Assembly (NCBI RefSeq): GCF_020010905.1
Contig: NZ_JAGJBY010000002.1
Location: 4,030,001-4,094,000 of the forward strand
DNA from: Streptomyces acidiscabies
GTDB taxonomy: Bacteria > Actinomycetota > Actinomycetes > Streptomycetales > Streptomycetaceae
DNA length: 64,000 nt
Direction: 5' to 3'
Position numbers and translations under genes: made by a program
Notes under the pieces: generated by a model
Told to the model about the DNA's origin: nothing
Databases searched by the model: none
What the model saw: the letters and a program-made list of their open reading frames with translations, nothing else
Shown here: positions 46,876 to 56,561 of the stretch, piece by piece
Layout: each line of letters opens with the position of its first letter
Position numbering within the stretch: position 1 is the stretch's first letter

Positions 46876-49135
46876 ATGGATTCCTTTGAGCTGGGGCGGC
46901 TGACAGACCACGACTTCGAGGAGGTGTGCCGGGACCTGTTCACGGAGCTCCTGGGCGTGCCGCTGGAGATCTTTCCGCGCGGCCGGGACCGGGGCGTCGA
47001 CCTGCGCCATGACCCGGAAGGCGGTCCTTGCACGATTGTCCAGTGCAAGCATTGGTACCTCAGCGGCCGCGCGAAACTCCTGGCCCACCTGATCGACGAG
47101 GAGGTGCCCAAGGTCGCCGCTCTAAAGCCGGACCGCTATGTTCTCGCCACCACCGTCGGGTTGACCGTCGATGCCAAGGAGAAGCTGCGCGCCGCCTTCG
47201 CTCCTCACATCCGGTCCACCGAGGACATCCACGGCGTGGATGACATTGTGGCCGCCCTGCGGGAGCGACCGCAGCTGGTGGAGCGGCACTTCCGGCTCTG
47301 GCTCAGCGGTACGGCGGCACTTGGCGCGCTGCTACACAAGGGCCCGCTGTTGCGCTCCGACTGGCTGCGGCGCGAACTGGCGAAGGTGGCCCAGACGTTC
47401 GTCCCGCACGAGGGCTTCGTGCGTGCCCGGCAGCTTCTCGACGAGCAGCATGTGTGCATCGTGACCGGCATCCCCGGTGCCGGGAAGACCACAGTCGCGC
47501 GCATGCTTGCCGCCTGGCGGATGGGCCACGGCTGGGAGGTGCACGAGGTCAGCCAGGACATCGACGAGGTCACAGAACTCTGGCGCGACGACGTGCCCCA
47601 ACTCTTCCTCTACGACGACTTCCTGGGCCAGACCACGCTGCTGCCCCAGTTCGGCAAGAACGAGGACACGCGCCTGCTGTCCGTGATGCGTGCGATACGA
47701 GACGCGCCAGACAAGGCCTTGGTCATGACGACCCGCGACTACATCCTGGAGGAGGCCCGCCGCAAGCACGATCGGCTGGCCGCAGAAGATGTACGGGACA
47801 CTCTCACCGGCATTCGCCTCACCGACCTGGACCTGCTGACCCGCGGGCGGATCCTCTACAACCACGTCCACCGCTCGGCTCTCGGACCGCGACAGAAACG
47901 GCAGTTCGCCGCTCGCGACGCCTGGCTGCCCGTGGTTAGCCACCGCAACTTCAGCCCGCGTCTGATCGAGGAGACTCTGCGCATCGACCTGAAGCGCGAA
48001 CCGGACGTCGCCACCGCCATGGTCGCCAACCTGGACAATCCCCGGCGGATATGGGAACGCATCGTCGAGAACGAACTCACCGACGAAGCCGTGCACTTGC
48101 TGGAGATCCTCTTCACGTACGAGTCCGTCGAACTCGTCGAACTGGAGGAGACAGACCTGGTATCGCAAGGAATTGGACCGAGAGGTGGACGGCCGCCGCT
48201 TCCGTCACGCGCTCCAGGTGCTCGACGGAACCATGCTCGTCATCGACGAAGGTGCCGTCTCCTTCCATAACCCGTCGATTGCCGACTACATCCGCTTCCA
48301 CCTCAACGCCGGCCGGGGGCAGTTGGGTGCACTGCTCGCCTCCTGCGGCGATATGCGGCAGGTCGAACGCCTCGTGGATGCCGGACGGTTGGCAGACGGC
48401 GCCGGCATTCTCGCACAACTGATAGAGCTCAAGCAGGCGTTGACCTCCGCGGTACTCGGGGCAGAAGACACCGTGGATGATGACAACAGAGAGGACCACC
48501 TTGAGTGGGCCCTCGACACCGCGGAGACCATCGGCTCCTCGTCACTGGCGGACTACGTGGCGAAACGGGCCCTGGAACTGCCGCGGTGGTCGGAGAGTAC
48601 GAAGGATCTGCTCCGGCTCGCGAACTCGCTGGACTGCAGCCGACTGATTACGCAGGAGGTCTCCGCCGAGTTCCGAGCCCTGGTCGACGAACATGTCAGC
48701 AGCCAGATCTCGGAGCGTGTGGCCACCGGCTGGGTCGAGGTGAACAACTGGTACGCGTATCTTGACGAGCCGATCGGATGGCTCGCCGAGGGAACTCTGC
48801 TGGACGACATGGTGGAGTGCGCCTTGGAGAAACTGCGTGAACTCGCCGCCGCCCCCGGGGACCTCAGCGAGACCAGCATCGGCTACCTCGAAGCGCTGCT
48901 GAGCTTCCTTACCGACAACGATGCCCACCTGCTGCACGATGAGGAGTTCCGGGCCGTCGACCGCGTGCGGGAGCAGCTAACCCAGGCGCGGGAGGCTGCA
49001 TGGCGCTCCCTGGCAGAGCGCTCACCGGACCGAGGCCGACCGGTCAAGCTGCCATCCGACCCCCGTCATGAGCAGGCCGTCGTCGCGGAGTTTATGAGTG
49101 GCCTCGGCAACGCGGAGTCGGACGGCGCGGGCTGA
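46876..49135 (+). pseudogene. restriction-endonuclease/STAND-like NTPase protein, one frameshift
   Basis: About 752 residues if joined. Residues 1-120 form a Mrr-type nuclease: FEEVCRDLF, RGVDLRH with Asp42, and IVQCKHW giving Gln56-x-Lys58. A P-loop follows at GIPGAGKTT (198) and a Walker-B-like LFLYDD (243-248), in the style of nSTAND3 NTPases. The rest is helical. Near 48160 one base is missing: frame one continues 37 codons as SQGIGPRGG and stops at 48270, while the natural frame resumes WYRKELDREVDGRRFRHALQ and runs to 49135. It lies in an IS island and is less GC-rich than neighbours. Anti-phage defence is a plausible role, inferred from architecture only. Confidence 0.75.
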
Positions 49136-49252
49136 ACAGTTGCCCTCCCACGTCCGTCACACCCCTGCCCCACTAACAGGTCGTTGCAACAACAGCCCCT
49201 GAGGGTGTTGCGATGACCAAACCGCGTCGGAAGGGCTGTTTCGCGATGTAAA
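49136..49252. other. non-coding remnant after the STAND-like gene
   Basis: No gene is supported. An AGGTCGTTGCAACAACAGCC stretch resembles a broken end of an insertion sequence. The next recognisable sequence is the IS630 relic. Confidence 0.35.
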
Positions 49253-49980
49253 GGTCACTCGACAGTGTGCCGATGCCGAAGTTCTTTCTGAAACAGACAG
49301 TTAGCCACTGACTTGATCGAGGCGAGGGCCGGTGACAGGGGTGGCCCGGCGGTTCAGGGTGACTCGGACGTCGGCGAACCGCTGGCGCCGGGCCTTGGCC
49401 TCGGGTAGTCGTCAGGCGCTGGTGGTGCCCGGTGCAAGCTCGATGCCGGTCGACTGTGCATGTTGGAGGCCGGTCCGGCTGCGTGGGGCTGGAGTGACCA
49501 GTGCTGGAGCCGGTCCGCAAAGCCACCGAGCGGGATGAGCCGAGGACTGCCTCCTGGAAGGACGAGCAGCGGCCGTTATAAAAAGAGAGAGGCGGATTTG
49601 GGCGCCCAGGTCTGTTTCGAGGACGAGGCAGGTCAGGGCTTGAGGCCGTCCCAAGGCTGCACCCCCGTCGTGAAGGTCACCGCTGCGGGCACCAAACGGT
49701 CTCGATGGCGGCGCTGATCTGCACCAAGGGCGGTGCAAGGGCTTCACCGAGACTGACTGCGCCCGCCTGCTCGACGCCGCTCACCAGCAGCCCGAAGGCC
49801 CCGTCGTCTTGGTCCGGGACAGTCTGAACACGCACGTCAGCCACGCGATGCGACGGCTCATCGCCGCGCGATTATGGCTGACTGTCTAGCAGTTGCCGCC
49901 GTACGCTCCCAAGTGCAACCCCGTCGAGGGTGAGATCGCTGGCCAACCTCACGAAACGCAGCCTCCAGCTTCAGCTCAAT
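49253..49980 (+). pseudogene. IS630 family transposase relic
   Basis: Fragments in several frames: VARRFRVTRTSANRWRRALA (helix-turn-helix), LEAGPAAWGWSDQCW, FEDEAGQGLRP (DDE Asp region), CKGFTETDCARLLDAAHQQP, DSLNTHVSHAMRRLIAARLW then a stop, and LPPYAPKCNPVEG. Stops and shifts throughout make it non-functional. It marks the right side of the IS island, 30 bases before the MFS gene end. Confidence 0.85.
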
Positions 49981-50011
49981 TCCGCCTGTCGCCAATCAGG
50001 TTGAAACCAGC

Positions 50012-51355
50012 TCACTGGTGGGGATGTCGAACGGCATCGGACTCGCGGATGGCCGCCTCGTGGGCCTCGGGGCGCGCGGCCTGCGTGGGCGGAAGCGTTC
50101 GTCCCAAGCGTGCGAGTGGGGACAAGGTCATCACCACTGGGGACAGCATCATGCCTGCGGCCGTCACCAGGAGGCTGGTGCGCAACCCCCACGTCTCTGC
50201 GAGGAATCCGCCGAGCAGAGAGCCGAGCGGGGTCAGCCCCATGCCGGCAAACGTGATCGTCGCAGCCGCGCGGCCCTGCATACCGTCCGGGGTGACGGTC
50301 TGCCGGACGGCCATGACCGTGACAGTCACCAACTGGCTGCCGATCCCGAACACGAAGTTGACCGCAAGGAGCGCGGGAACCGTCACCGCGGCGGAGCCGT
50401 GCAACGCAGGCACACACAGAAACACGCCGTCACCGAGTACCGCCGAGGACACGAGCACCACGCCATGACCGAACCGGCTCGGCAGGCGGGCGGCCAGCAC
50501 CGAGCCCAGGAGCGCACCCGGCCCCATCGCCGCAAGCGCCAGCCCGACGACGGTGCCCGACAAGTGCAGTTCCCGCGGCAGGAAGAGCAGATAGACGGTC
50601 ATCATGGCCGCGAAGGAGAACTGGAAGGCGGCCGAGGCCAGACACACGGTGCGCAGCGAGGTGTCGCTGACGACGAAACGGAGCCCCTCATGGATCCGCC
50701 GCCATATCCGAAGTTCCGAATAGTCCGGCATCGATTCGATCCGACGGATCCGACGGATCGACAGAAACGACAGCGCGAAGAACAGCGCGCTGGAGGCGGC
50801 AGCGATCGGCGCCGACAGCAGCGACACCAACGCGCCGCCGAGTGCTGGACCACCGATCTGCGCTGCGGACCGGCTGCCTTCGAGCGCGCTGTTGCCCCGC
50901 ACCAACTGATCGCGTTTCACCAGCCGTACGAGAGACGTCTGATACGCCACGTCGAAGAACACGGACAAGGCCCCGACCGCGAACGCGACCACGAACAGAG
51001 CCGGCAGGCCGAGCCAGCCAAAGACGCCGGCCACTGCGGCGGCGCCCAGCGCCAGCGTCCGGCCGACGTCCGTCAGCATCATCACCGTACGGGCCCGCCA
51101 CCTGTCCACCCATGCGCCGACGAAAAGCGACAGCAACAGGATCGGCGCCTGCCCCACCGCGCGGAGAACGCCCAACTGACCGGCACCGGCGTTGAGCGTC
51201 AGGACAGCGAAGAGCGGCAGAACCACCAGAGTTGAGTGTTCGCCGAGCTGGGAGACCGTCTGGCCCACCCAGAGCCTGCGGAAGTCGCCATCCCTCCGCA
51301 GGCTGGACGGAACAGGTCGACCGGAATCGGATGCAGCGGAGGAAGCGGACGGCAT
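50012..51355 (-). CDS. MFS transporter (efflux type)
   Basis: 447 residues, about 12 membrane helices. DGDFRRLWVGQTVSQLGEHS opens helix 1, VGAWVDRWRARTVMMLTDVG is the conserved loop 2-3 motif, LVRGNSALEGSRSAAQIGGP lies before helix 5. This is the MFS_3 type close to macrolide and multidrug exporters. ATG 51355 has AAGGGACC upstream; the TTG at 51379 is less likely. It may export a drug; no regulator is beside it. Confidence 0.92.
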   Translation of the reverse strand: MPSASSAASDSGRPVPSSLRRDGDFRRLWVGQTVSQLGEHSTLVVLPLFAVLTLNAGAGQLGVLRAVGQAPILLLSLFVGAWVDRWRARTVMMLTDVGRTLALGAAAVAGVFGWLGLPALFVVAFAVGALSVFFDVAYQTSLVRLVKRDQLVRGNSALEGSRSAAQIGGPALGGALVSLLSAPIAAASSALFFALSFLSIRRIRRIESMPDYSELRIWRRIHEGLRFVVSDTSLRTVCLASAAFQFSFAAMMTVYLLFLPRELHLSGTVVGLALAAMGPGALLGSVLAARLPSRFGHGVVLVSSAVLGDGVFLCVPALHGSAAVTVPALLAVNFVFGIGSQLVTVTVMAVRQTVTPDGMQGRAAATITFAGMGLTPLGSLLGGFLAETWGLRTSLLVTAAGMMLSPVVMTLSPLARLGRTLPPTQAARPEAHEAAIRESDAVRHPHQ

Positions 51356-51611
51356 GAGGGTCCCTTGGATTGCCGACAACGAGGCCCGTCACCCTGTGCA
51401 CCCACAGGTTCAGGCAGGAAAAGGCTCGCTGTGCCGCAACATCAAGGGCAGCACGCGATGACAGGCCGATCAGGGCCTACAACGTCAACGCGCGCTCGGA
51501 AGACCGGGCATGTCTTTCACTCCTCGTGGCTCACTCGTCGCGCCCGAGTATGAGCCCTCCACGACCCGGAGCGAAAGCAGGCCCACTCACACCCCCAGGT
51601 GGTGAACAGGA

Positions 51612-52196
51612 CTAGTCGACGCAGCCCCGCAGAAGGGCGAGTTGGTGGGTGACGGCCTTCGTGAGGCGGGGCTCGTCGTTTGTTGCGAGGAGGTCCAGGA
51701 GTGCGCCTCGGAGGACGGCCAGGGCGAGGGTGCGGTGGGTGGTGGCGGTCTGTGTCGATCGTTCGGGCGGTGGTTGGCAGTCGGCCAGGACGTCGAGCCA
51801 GTCCTCCACGGTTGTGCGGGCGAAGCCCGACCAGGGGCCGTCCGGCTGGACCAGGGAACGGGTGTACGCCTCCGCCCATAGGCGCAGCAGCGGGCGGTGC
51901 TCCTTCGCGGCCAGCCAGGTCCAGACCTGTTCTACCGCCGGGACCAGTCCGGCGGGCGCGGGGTGTCTGATGCGGTCCAGGAGGGCCAGTTCGTCGGTGC
52001 GGGCGCGGGTCAGCAGCGCTCGTACCAGGCCGTCCTTGCTGCCGAAGAGGAACAGCAGGACCCGGGGGCTGGAGCCGATCGCCTCCGCGAGGGGGCGCAG
52101 CGAGAGGTCGGTGAGGCCGTGCGTGAGGGCGTACCGGTAGGCCGCCTCCAGCAGCTCGGTCCGCCGGGCGGACGGGGGTGGCGCTTCCTGGGGCAC
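51612..52196 (-). CDS. TetR family transcriptional regulator
   Basis: 194 residues from GTG 52196. The helix-turn-helix is RTELLEAAYRYALTHGLTDL, LRPLAEAIGSSPRVLLFLFG, SKDGLVRALL. The ligand domain follows. TAGGCT stands 6 bases before the GTG, a leaderless layout, and CTGAAACGACTGTTTCAG lies just upstream in the divergent region. It probably represses itself and the acetyltransferase at 52267. Confidence 0.92.
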   Translation of the reverse strand: MPQEAPPPSARRTELLEAAYRYALTHGLTDLSLRPLAEAIGSSPRVLLFLFGSKDGLVRALLTRARTDELALLDRIRHPAPAGLVPAVEQVWTWLAAKEHRPLLRLWAEAYTRSLVQPDGPWSGFARTTVEDWLDVLADCQPPPERSTQTATTHRTLALAVLRGALLDLLATNDEPRLTKAVTHQLALLRGCVD

Positions 52197-52202
52197 GCGG
52201 TT

Positions 52203-52232
52203 AGCCTAACGCAACTGAAACGACTGTTTCAG
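52203..52232. promoter_or_regulatory. TetR operator and leaderless -10
   Basis: CTGAAAC-GACT-GTTTCAG (52215-52232) is a perfect 7-bp inverted repeat between the divergent TetR and GNAT genes. On the minus strand TAGGCT (52208-52203) is the -10 of the TetR gene. Confidence 0.75.
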
Positions 52233-52266
52233 TCCAGGGAACGATCACGGGCCGGGAGAGCGGCAC

Positions 52267-52797
52267 ATGCCACAGCACGACCAGAACCACGCCGCCGTAC
52301 GCCGCGCCGACCGGCCCGGTGACCTGGGCTGGGTCCTGATGGCCCACGGCGACGTCTACTGCGGACAGCTCGGCTGGGACCCCGACTTCGAGGCCCTGGT
52401 CGCCAGGATCGTCGCGGACTACGCGGCCAAACACGACCCGCTCCGCGAGGCGGCCTGGATCGCCGAGGCCGACGGCCGCCGCGTGGGCTGCGTCCTCCTG
52501 GTGGCAGGCGACGGCCCGAAGACGGCCCAGCTCCGGGTCCTCCTCGTCACCCCGGACGGCAGGGGCCTGGGCCTCGGAACACGCCTGGTCGCCGAGTGCC
52601 TGACCTTCGCCCGAGCGGCGGGCTACGAGCGAGTGACCCTCTGGACCAACGACGTCCTGGTCTCGGCACGCAGGATCTACCAGGCCGCCGGCTTCGAACT
52701 CGTCGACGAGGAACCACACCACAGCTTCGGGCAGGACCTGGTGGGGCAGAACTGGACGCTTGAACTGGGGGCCGGACCGGCAGGCGGGACCGCATAA
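52267..52797 (+). CDS. GNAT family N-acetyltransferase
   Basis: 176 residues. GDVYCGQLGWDPDFEALVA opens it, then RVGCVLLVAGDGPKTAQLRV, LLVTPDGRGLGLGTRLVAEC (acetyl-CoA loop R-G-L-G) and ARRIYQAAGFELVDEEPHHS. It resembles the acetyltransferase half of MarR-GNAT fusions. GGGAGAG precedes the ATG. It is divergent from TetR, its probable controller. Confidence 0.9.
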   Translation: MPQHDQNHAAVRRADRPGDLGWVLMAHGDVYCGQLGWDPDFEALVARIVADYAAKHDPLREAAWIAEADGRRVGCVLLVAGDGPKTAQLRVLLVTPDGRGLGLGTRLVAECLTFARAAGYERVTLWTNDVLVSARRIYQAAGFELVDEEPHHSFGQDLVGQNWTLELGAGPAGGTA

Positions 52798-52869
52798 CAC
52801 CGACGTACCGGAGATCGCGGCGGCCGTGGGGAGACAACGTACGCGTACCCGAACCCCCCGCCCCTCCAG

Positions 52870-52875
52870 TACCGT
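52870..52875 (+). promoter_or_regulatory. -10 box (TACCGT) for a leaderless mRNA
   Basis: TACCGT ends 6 bases before the GTG at 52882 and no ribosome site is present. Confidence 0.5.
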
Positions 52876-52881
52876 GCCCGC

Positions 52882-53538
52882 GTGGACCTCTTCACACAGA
52901 CCTGGGCCGCACTCCGGTCAGCCGTAGCCGGGCTCACGGACGAAGACTTCACGCGCCCCTCGGGGTGCACCGGATGGCTCGTACAGGACCTGGTGTGCCA
53001 CCTCGTCATCGACGCCCAGGACGTCCTGATCACCCTCGCCACCCCCACCGACGCCGAACCGACCCGGGACGCGGTGACGTACTGGCACGTCACCGGCACC
53101 CCACCCACCGGCGAGGACCCGCTCGACGCGCTGACCGTCCGCCTCGCTGCGGCGTACGAGGACCCGGCGCTGCTGAAGTTCCACCTGGACGACGTCGGCT
53201 CGGCGGCGGGCCGCGCCGCGAGCCTGGCGGCGCCGGAGCTGCGGGTCGCCACCCAGGACATGGTCCTCACGACGGCCGACTACCTCTCCGCGTACGTCCT
53301 GGAGTGGACCCTCCACCACCTCGACCTCGTCGCCCACCTCCCCGGCGTCGAAGGACCCCCCGCCGCAGCCCTCGCCCGCACCCGGCAGATGCTGGAACAA
53401 CTCGCCGGTACGCCGTTCCCCGCAGCCCTCTCCGACCCGGACGCGCTCCTCCTCGGCACCGGCCGCCGCGCCCCCACCGACGCGGAACGGGCCGAACTGG
53501 GCGGTACGGCCGAGAGGTTGCCCTTCGTCGTGGGGTGA
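52882..53538 (+). CDS. MDMPI/DinB-like (maleylpyruvate isomerase N-terminal domain) protein
   Basis: 218 residues from GTG 52882. The helical bundle has FTRPSGCTGWLVQDLVCHLV with a metal-ligand His in CHLV, and VLEWTLHHLDLVAHLPGVEG with further His. This is the mycothiol-dependent isomerase/DinB-like fold of actinobacteria. The reaction is unknown; mycothiol-linked detoxification is plausible. A MarR gene follows 37 bases on. Confidence 0.85.
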   Translation: MDLFTQTWAALRSAVAGLTDEDFTRPSGCTGWLVQDLVCHLVIDAQDVLITLATPTDAEPTRDAVTYWHVTGTPPTGEDPLDALTVRLAAAYEDPALLKFHLDDVGSAAGRAASLAAPELRVATQDMVLTTADYLSAYVLEWTLHHLDLVAHLPGVEGPPAAALARTRQMLEQLAGTPFPAALSDPDALLLGTGRRAPTDAERAELGGTAERLPFVVG

Positions 53539-53562
53539 ACGGGCGACGGCAGGACCGCCGAT

Positions 53563-53568
53563 TAACAT
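53563..53568 (+). promoter_or_regulatory. -10 box (TAACAT) for a leaderless MarR mRNA
   Basis: TAACAT ends 7 bases before the ATG at 53576, without a ribosome site. Confidence 0.5.
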
Positions 53569-53575
53569 CGGGCCC

Positions 53576-54082
53576 ATGGATTCGACGCCGCGTTGGCTGG
53601 ACCCCGAGGAGCGACGGGCGTGGCTCGCCTACGTCGAGTTCTCCACGCACCTCGCCGACCATCTCAACCGCCAGCTGCGCCGCGACGCGGGGATGACGCA
53701 CGCGGACTACTCGCTCCTCGCGTTCCTCTCGGCGGTCCCCGGCCACCAGCTCACCATGTCCGAGCTGGCCGAACGCCTCCGCATCACCCGCAGCCGCCTC
53801 ACCCACGCGGTCACCCGCCTCCAGGAATCCGGCTACGTCGACCGCCAGGACTGCCCCAGCAACCGCCGCAACCAGCTCGCGGTCCTCACCCCCGAGGGCA
53901 TGCGCCTCCTGGAAGAAGTGGCCCCGGGTCACGTGGAAGCGGTCCGCCAGGCGATCTTCGACGCCCTCACCCCGGCCCAGATCACCCAGTTCGCGGAGAT
54001 CGGCGAGGCGATCAACGCGGCGCTCCACCGCATCGACGCGGACAACGGACACGAGCAGGCGCTGCCGTGGAGAAGGCGGTGA
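53576..54082 (+). CDS. MarR family transcriptional regulator (copy 2)
   Basis: 168 residues. WLDPEERRAWLAYVEFSTHL starts as in copy 1 at 40916. GMTHADYSLLAFLSAVPGHQ, MSELAERLRITRSRLTHAVT and GYVDRQDCPSNRRNQLAVLT form the winged helix. No operator palindrome is obvious upstream. Its target may be the MDMPI gene before it. Confidence 0.93.
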   Translation: MDSTPRWLDPEERRAWLAYVEFSTHLADHLNRQLRRDAGMTHADYSLLAFLSAVPGHQLTMSELAERLRITRSRLTHAVTRLQESGYVDRQDCPSNRRNQLAVLTPEGMRLLEEVAPGHVEAVRQAIFDALTPAQITQFAEIGEAINAALHRIDADNGHEQALPWRRR

Positions 54083-54247
54083 CGGTCACCCTCGCGCGGG
54101 ATTCTTCGAGATGCGGGGCATAGATCCGATCATCGATGCTGTTTAGGCTTGCGAGGATGCCCGCAGGACGTACGAGCACCTCACACGCGGCCCACCCCCG
54201 AAGCCGCGTGACCGCATGAGTCGTATCCGATAGGACAGGTACCGCAC

Positions 54248-55687
54248 ATGAGCGCATCCGCATCGATCGGCGTCACCGGCCTGGGAGTCATGGGCCGCAA
54301 CCTGGCGCGCAACTTCGCGCGGCACGGGTACACGGTCGCCGTCCACAACCGCAGTGCGGGACGCACCCGTGCGCTCATCGAGGAGTTCGGCCACGAGGGG
54401 GACTTCGTCCCTGCCGAGAGCGCCGAGGATTTCGTCGCCGCCCTCGAACGCCCCCGGCGGCTGATGCTGATGGTGCAGGCGGGGGAGGCGACGGATGCGG
54501 TGATCCAGGAGTTCGCGCCGCTGCTGGAGCCGGGCGACATGATCATCGACGGGGGTAACGCGCACTTCGCCGACACCCGCCGCCGGGAAGCCGCCCTGCG
54601 CGAACAGGGCATCCATTTCGTGGGTGTTGGCGTCTCCGGCGGTGAAGAGGGCGCACTGCACGGGCCGTCGATCATGCCGGGCGGGTCGCCGGAGTCGTAC
54701 GCCGTGCTGGGCCCGATGTTCGAGGCGATCAGCGCGAAGGTCGACGGCGAGCCGTGTGCGACGCACATCGGCGCCGACGGTGCCGGGCACTTCGTGAAGA
54801 TGGTGCACAACGGCATCGAGTACGCCGACATGCAGCTCATCGCGGAGGCGTACGACCTGCTGCGGCAGGTCGGCGGGTACGAGCCGGCCGAGATCGCGGG
54901 CATCTTCCGCGAGTGGAACCAGGGTCGCCTGGGCTCGTACCTGATCGAGATCACGGCCGAAGTCCTGGGCCACACCGACGCGTTGACCGGTGGACCGTTC
55001 GTCGACGTCGTCGTGGACCGCGCCGGGCAGAAGGGCACCGGCCGCTGGACCGTCCAGACCGCGCTCGACCTCGCCTCCCCGGTGACGGCGATCGCGCAGG
55101 CGACGTTCGCGCGGGCCGCGTCGGGACAGACCGCGCTGCGCGCGGCGTACCGGGGCCTGCCGGGCGGCACCACCCCGCCCCTCTCCCGCACCGAGGCCGC
55201 ACGGTTCGCCTCGCAGGTGGAGAACGCCCTGTACGCCTCCAAGGTGATCGCGTACGACCAGGGATGGACGATGATCCAGGACGCGGCAAAGGAGTACGGC
55301 TGGGACATCGACCTCGCCGCCGTCGCCCGCATCTGGCGGGGCGGCTGCATCATCCGCGCCTCCTTCCTCGACCGCATCCGCGCCGCATACGCCCAAAACG
55401 CGTCCCTGGTCAGCCTGTTGACGGAGAAGGAGTTCACGCAGGAGATCACGGACGCGCAGGTGCCGTGGCGGGAGATCGTCGCGACCGCCGCTCGCCGGGG
55501 TATCCCGGTACCGGCTTTCTCCGCAGCTCTCTCGTACTACGACACCCTGCGCGCCGAGCGCCTCCCCGCCGCGCTGCTCCAGGGGCAGCGGGACTACTTC
55601 GGGGCCCACACCTACGGCCGGGTGGACAAGCCGGGCGCGTTCCACACGCACTGGGCGGACGCCGAACGACCGGAGACCGACGCGTAA
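54248..55687 (+). CDS. gnd: 6-phosphogluconate dehydrogenase (decarboxylating)
   Basis: 479 residues, the long NADP-type length. GVTGLGVMGRNLARNFARHG is the nucleotide fold, VGVGVSGGEEGALHGPSIMP and GAGHFVKMVHNGIEYADMQL are substrate motifs with the catalytic Lys (FVKMVHNG), and the C-terminus ends QRDYFGAHTYGRVDKPGAFH. It oxidises 6-phosphogluconate to ribulose 5-phosphate and NADPH in the pentose phosphate pathway. Confidence 0.97.
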   Translation: MSASASIGVTGLGVMGRNLARNFARHGYTVAVHNRSAGRTRALIEEFGHEGDFVPAESAEDFVAALERPRRLMLMVQAGEATDAVIQEFAPLLEPGDMIIDGGNAHFADTRRREAALREQGIHFVGVGVSGGEEGALHGPSIMPGGSPESYAVLGPMFEAISAKVDGEPCATHIGADGAGHFVKMVHNGIEYADMQLIAEAYDLLRQVGGYEPAEIAGIFREWNQGRLGSYLIEITAEVLGHTDALTGGPFVDVVVDRAGQKGTGRWTVQTALDLASPVTAIAQATFARAASGQTALRAAYRGLPGGTTPPLSRTEAARFASQVENALYASKVIAYDQGWTMIQDAAKEYGWDIDLAAVARIWRGGCIIRASFLDRIRAAYAQNASLVSLLTEKEFTQEITDAQVPWREIVATAARRGIPVPAFSAALSYYDTLRAERLPAALLQGQRDYFGAHTYGRVDKPGAFHTHWADAERPETDA

Positions 55688-55704
55688 GCGCCTCCGCCGA
55701 GGAG

Positions 55705-55734
55705 GGTGGCCATCACTTCACGGTGATGACCACC
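55705..55734. terminator. bidirectional hairpin terminator
   Basis: GGTGGCCATCAC (55705-55716), loop TTCACG, GTGATGACCACC (55723-55734): 12 pairs with one mismatch between two convergent genes. There is no U-run, which is common in this genus. Confidence 0.75.
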
Positions 55735-55740
55735 CCAAGG

Positions 55741-56550
55741 TCAGCGGACGGTGACCGAGTAGGCGCTGGTGCTCAACCGGCCCGTGCCGGTGAAGACCTC
55801 GGTGCCTGCCTCCACGCTCGTCAGATACGTGGTGCCGCCGAGCAGCCGGCGCCGGACCAGAGCGTCCGTGAGGCCGGTGAGGTCGGTTGTCTGGCTGGTG
55901 GTGTTGGCCCTGCGGACGAACGAGTAGACGTTCCAGCTGCTGGTGATCTTCCCGGCGGAGTCCTTGTTGACGATCTTGCCGACGTAGAGGTCCCAGGCGA
56001 CCCCGCCCACGCTGAGCGTTTCGCGCTTCGTGCCGAGCGGGCCCGCGCCGTTCTGCCGGTTGAGCCAGACCATCACCTCGTCGTGCGGCTGGTCCTTCCA
56101 GTCCGGGTTGGACTTCTGGTGGAACCATAGGTCGTACGAGACGTTCATGACGGTCGGCCGGTTCTGGGTGATCTTGAACGACCAGTTGGACGTGACACGC
56201 CGGCCGCTGTCGAGGCGGATCGGCAGCCGGGTGTTCTTCTCCTTCCAGCCCCAGTGCCAGCCGAGAACCGCGCTGGCGTACGCCTTCACGCTGGTCCGGT
56301 CGCCGGTCCAGTCGAAGGTGGTGTCCCAGTTGAGGTTGCCGTTGCGGTAGGAGTTCAGCCAGGTGCACTCCTTGCCGCTGGCGCCCTGCCGGCCCCACAC
56401 GTTGTTGTTCAGGTAGTACGGCGAGGCGCTGATGGTGTTGAACGCCGTGCAGTTGTCGGCCGCCCGTGCGGACTGCGGGACGAGCAGCAGCGGAGCGACG
56501 ACGGCGGTGGCGGCGGCCAGGGTGAGGCCGCGCAGTCGGGCAGCGGTCAT
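55741..56550 (-). CDS. secreted GH12-type endoglucanase/xyloglucanase
   Basis: 269 residues. A signal peptide (LRGLTLAAATAVVAPLLLVP) is followed by a beta-jelly-roll: YYLNNNVWGRQGASGKECTW is the GH12 opening, and DEVMVWLNRQNGAGPLGTKR carries the catalytic Glu (E-V-M-V-W-L). The rest follows the family order to the end. It hydrolyses beta-1,4-glucans or xyloglucan. Its start is 11 bases after the pectate lyase stop, so both are co-transcribed. Confidence 0.88.
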   Translation of the reverse strand: MTAARLRGLTLAAATAVVAPLLLVPQSARAADNCTAFNTISASPYYLNNNVWGRQGASGKECTWLNSYRNGNLNWDTTFDWTGDRTSVKAYASAVLGWHWGWKEKNTRLPIRLDSGRRVTSNWSFKITQNRPTVMNVSYDLWFHQKSNPDWKDQPHDEVMVWLNRQNGAGPLGTKRETLSVGGVAWDLYVGKIVNKDSAGKITSSWNVYSFVRRANTTSQTTDLTGLTDALVRRRLLGGTTYLTSVEAGTEVFTGTGRLSTSAYSVTVR

Positions 56551-56561
56551 GGTCGTGGTCC

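Noticed and set aside
48173..49135. Independent 320-codon gene after the nuclease/NTPase half
   Set aside because: Its natural start is inside the preceding protein and the upstream residues (WYRKELDREVDG) continue in frame, so it is the second half of a frameshifted gene.
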